Of a stretch of DNA of 36,323 bases, positions 32,162 through 36,323 are shown piece after piece. The first letter of the stretch is position 1; each line of letters starts with the position of its first letter. Position numbers and translations under genes: made by a program. The notes beneath the pieces are model-generated. The model searched no databases. It saw only the letters and a list, made by a program, of their open reading frames with translations, and was not told the DNA's origin. Origin of the DNA: CAYRXM01 sp964428175 (GTDB lineage Bacteria > Chloroflexota > Anaerolineae > JAFGEY01); assembly GCA_964428175.1 (NCBI GenBank), contig CAYRXM010000038.1, positions 1 through 36,323 of the forward strand. The letters run 5' to 3'.

Positions 32162-32190
32162 AGTATACCCAAGAAACGCCACCCTGTCTA
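32162..32190 (-). promoter_or_regulatory. internal promoter of hoxY-hoxH-hoxW-fdhA
   Basis: Minus strand TAGACA (32190-32185), a 17-base spacer and TATACT (32167-32162), each 5/6 matches to consensus. The -35 overlaps the TAG stop of the NuoG-like gene. The leader to hoxY would be about 90 bases. Confidence 0.65.
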
Positions 32191-33927
32191 CGACTCTAGT
32201 CGCATCTCGGCCCTTGATCGCGATGCCGCTTGGGCCAATTTGGCCGCCAATGCCTGCAAGATTTCTTCATCGCTCTGGATGCCGGCCGGCGCTTTGATCG
32301 CCGCCGCCAGGGTCACGTTGCGCCCGTCGGTGGCGGTGAATGAGCCGGATTTTTCGGCCCACGCGCCGCTGGGCAGGATCACATCGGCACGATCGGTAAG
32401 CGGCCCTTCGTAGGTGGTCTGGGCGATGACAAACACGTCTTTGTCCAGGCTGTCAACCCACATCGCATCGACCTCATCATCGGCGGCGACGACAAAGACC
32501 GTCTTGGCCCCATCGAGCTTGAACGCACCGTTGACGCCCGCGTCGATCACGCCGCGACCATTGCTGCCGGGCAGCAGGCCAAAGAACTGGGCCTTGTCGC
32601 TCAATGCCGCGCGCAAGGCGGGCAGCACGTCGCCGGCGCCGGCGCCGTAAATCACGGTGGGCAGTTCGGCGCGCCGGGCCAGATCGCTCGCCTTGTCCAC
32701 CTCGGCGGTCTTGAACTGCTTGAAGGCCAGCGGCTTCATCCCGTTCGGGTTGTCATCGACGATGATCATGCGCGCGCCGCGATTGGTCACCCCACGGCGG
32801 ACGGCAAACCCGGCGACCTGGAAATCGGCATCGAGGTCAACGCCGACGACGACGAACAAGTCAGAGTCGTCAAGACTAGAGATCGAGCCTTCGGCCTGGG
32901 CCATAAAATCGGGCACCGGTTTCAGGCACGCGCCATTTTCAAAGAGGCCGGCAAAGAGCTTGAGCGCTTCGTTGGTCACGCGCGGCGACACCACGGCGGC
33001 AACAGCACCCTGCTTGATCTTGGCCGCGGCAGCGGTGACAGCCTCTTCGGGCGTCGACGGCCACATGCGGCCGTCGCGCTTGATCATCGGCGTCCACGTG
33101 CGGCGGCGAGTCTCGTTGAGCGGGTCAAAACGCCCGGCCTGGCAAAGCAGCCCCTTGCTTTCGGCGGCGTCCCAATCGCCTTCGATGCGCACCAGCGCAT
33201 TGTCACGGCTGAGCAGGTTGACCCCGCAGCCCACGCTGCACGCCGCGCACGTGCTCAGGGTCGAATCCAGGTCTTTTTCCAGACCACGATACGCACTCTT
33301 GCGGTCCATCAACGCCCCAGTCGGGCAAACCTGAAGGCAGTTGCCGCATGAAATGCAGGAAGATTGACCAAAAGGCACGTCCATATCGGCAACGATCATC
33401 GTATTGGCGCCGCGCGCGCCCAATCCCAGAGTGTGGTTGCCGACTTGATCGCCACACATACGGATGCAGCGGCGGCAGAGAATGCAGCGGTTGTGATCCA
33501 TCACAAAGAACTTGCGCGTCGCGTCGACGGGCAGGGATGGGTATGGGCGCTCGTACATCCAGCTATCCAACCCATATCGATAAGCCAGCGCTTGCAGTTC
33601 GCAGTCGCCACTCATCTGGCAGTACATACAATAGTGGTTACGCTCGGAAAAGAGCAGTTCGAGCAAAAACTTGCGGTTCTCAACGACTTTTGCGGATTCG
33701 GTGTGTACGACCATCCCTTCGGAGACCTGGAACGTGCACGCCGGCTGCAACGTGCGCTGCTTTTCGACCTCGACCAGGCATATACGGCATGCGCCGATGG
33801 GATCGAGCGCCGGGTGATGACACAAGGTAGGAATGTCGATCCTGGCCGCTTTGGCTGCTTCATAGATCGTCTGCCCAGACTCGACAGCGAGCTGTTGACC
33901 ATCAATGGTGACGTTGACCAATGCCAT
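32188..33927 (-). CDS. NuoG/HoxU-like iron-sulfur subunit with molybdopterin-fold remnant
   Basis: A 579-residue protein, longer than HoxU (about 240) and shorter than typical NuoG. The N-terminal 215 residues carry [2Fe-2S] (CHHPALDPIGACRIC...C), a Cys triplet cluster (CMYCQMSGDC), and two [4Fe-4S] (CILCRRCIRMC, CISCGNCLQVC). Then CAACSVGC adds a NuoG-type cluster and a catalytically empty molybdopterin-oxidoreductase-fold domain (VVVGVDLDADF, DRADVILPSGAWAEKSG). The His ligand of the third cluster is normally HxxxC; here the only nearby His is two before the first Cys (HYC). The first 70 residues are strikingly like those of FdhA. ATG 33927 follows AAAGGAG. It links HoxY and/or FdhA to the NuoF-GltD subunit. 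Confidence 0.9.
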   Translation of the reverse strand: MALVNVTIDGQQLAVESGQTIYEAAKAARIDIPTLCHHPALDPIGACRICLVEVEKQRTLQPACTFQVSEGMVVHTESAKVVENRKFLLELLFSERNHYCMYCQMSGDCELQALAYRYGLDSWMYERPYPSLPVDATRKFFVMDHNRCILCRRCIRMCGDQVGNHTLGLGARGANTMIVADMDVPFGQSSCISCGNCLQVCPTGALMDRKSAYRGLEKDLDSTLSTCAACSVGCGVNLLSRDNALVRIEGDWDAAESKGLLCQAGRFDPLNETRRRTWTPMIKRDGRMWPSTPEEAVTAAAAKIKQGAVAAVVSPRVTNEALKLFAGLFENGACLKPVPDFMAQAEGSISSLDDSDLFVVVGVDLDADFQVAGFAVRRGVTNRGARMIIVDDNPNGMKPLAFKQFKTAEVDKASDLARRAELPTVIYGAGAGDVLPALRAALSDKAQFFGLLPGSNGRGVIDAGVNGAFKLDGAKTVFVVAADDEVDAMWVDSLDKDVFVIAQTTYEGPLTDRADVILPSGAWAEKSGSFTATDGRNVTLAAAIKAPAGIQSDEEILQALAAKLAQAASRSRAEMRLES

Positions 33928-34011
33928 CGCGAGTTCTCCTTTCAGTCATTGAGATGATGAATCGAACGGCTCTATCTGCGACAGGCCGCAAAACAGAACC
34001 TCTGAATGATA

Positions 34012-36323
<2,312 letters not shown>

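Overview
The window is GC-rich and gene-dense. It reads as a chromosomal region of an anaerobic or facultative bacterium that uses H2 and formate. Chloroflexota (Anaerolineae/Caldilinea-like) is my best guess. It rests on the style of the membrane glycosyltransferase C-terminus, the scattered heptanucleotide repeats and the mix of gene families. It is an inference and was not tested by any search. There are no RNA genes, transposases, integrases or CRISPR arrays that I can see, and no gene-free stretch longer than 300 bases.

Region 1 (about 113-6869, minus strand): an MBL-fold hydrolase with its own promoter; a tightly overlapping operon resembling the membrane/Q-module arm of complex I (NuoA-, B-, CD-, H-, J-, K- and half-length NuoL-like proteins, with no NuoI, M or N); and a PflX-type radical SAM gene. 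Many residues needed for quinone binding and proton pumping in real complex I look replaced, so this is a reduced, possibly repurposed complex.

Region 2 (6895-12990, plus strand): from a consensus -35/-10 promoter runs one operon encoding an Lrp/AsnC regulator fused to a receiver domain, two single-domain receivers, complete NuoE and NuoF (an NADH:2Fe-2S module), another receiver, an orphan aspartokinase-type double ACT protein and a membrane histidine kinase. An NADH-oxidising redox module embedded in a phosphorelay is the most unusual arrangement here.

Region 3 (13043-24222, minus strand): the NiFe-hydrogenase maturation set hypA, hypB, hypF, hypC, hypD, hypE, preceded by fdhD. It is interrupted by a GNAT acetyltransferase, a membrane glycosyltransferase and a beta-helix lipoprotein, all joined by stop/start overlaps. 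Heptanucleotide repeat arrays and a 33-bp palindrome lie in and between these genes, some of them in frame inside hypF and hypD.

Region 4 (24458-36323): mobA (plus strand) for molybdenum cofactor, then on the minus strand an FNT formate channel, a ferritin-like diiron protein, a selenocysteine formate dehydrogenase (in-frame UGA with a SECIS-like hairpin), a hydrogenase maturation protease, HoxH, HoxY, a NuoG-like iron-sulfur protein and a NuoF-GltD fusion that runs off the window. Together they suggest a cytoplasmic NiFe-hydrogenase/formate dehydrogenase/NAD(P)H oxidoreductase assembly. The hyp, fdhD and mobA genes would supply its cofactors, FocA-like transport would move formate, and the region 2 operon could sense the NADH pool that it feeds.
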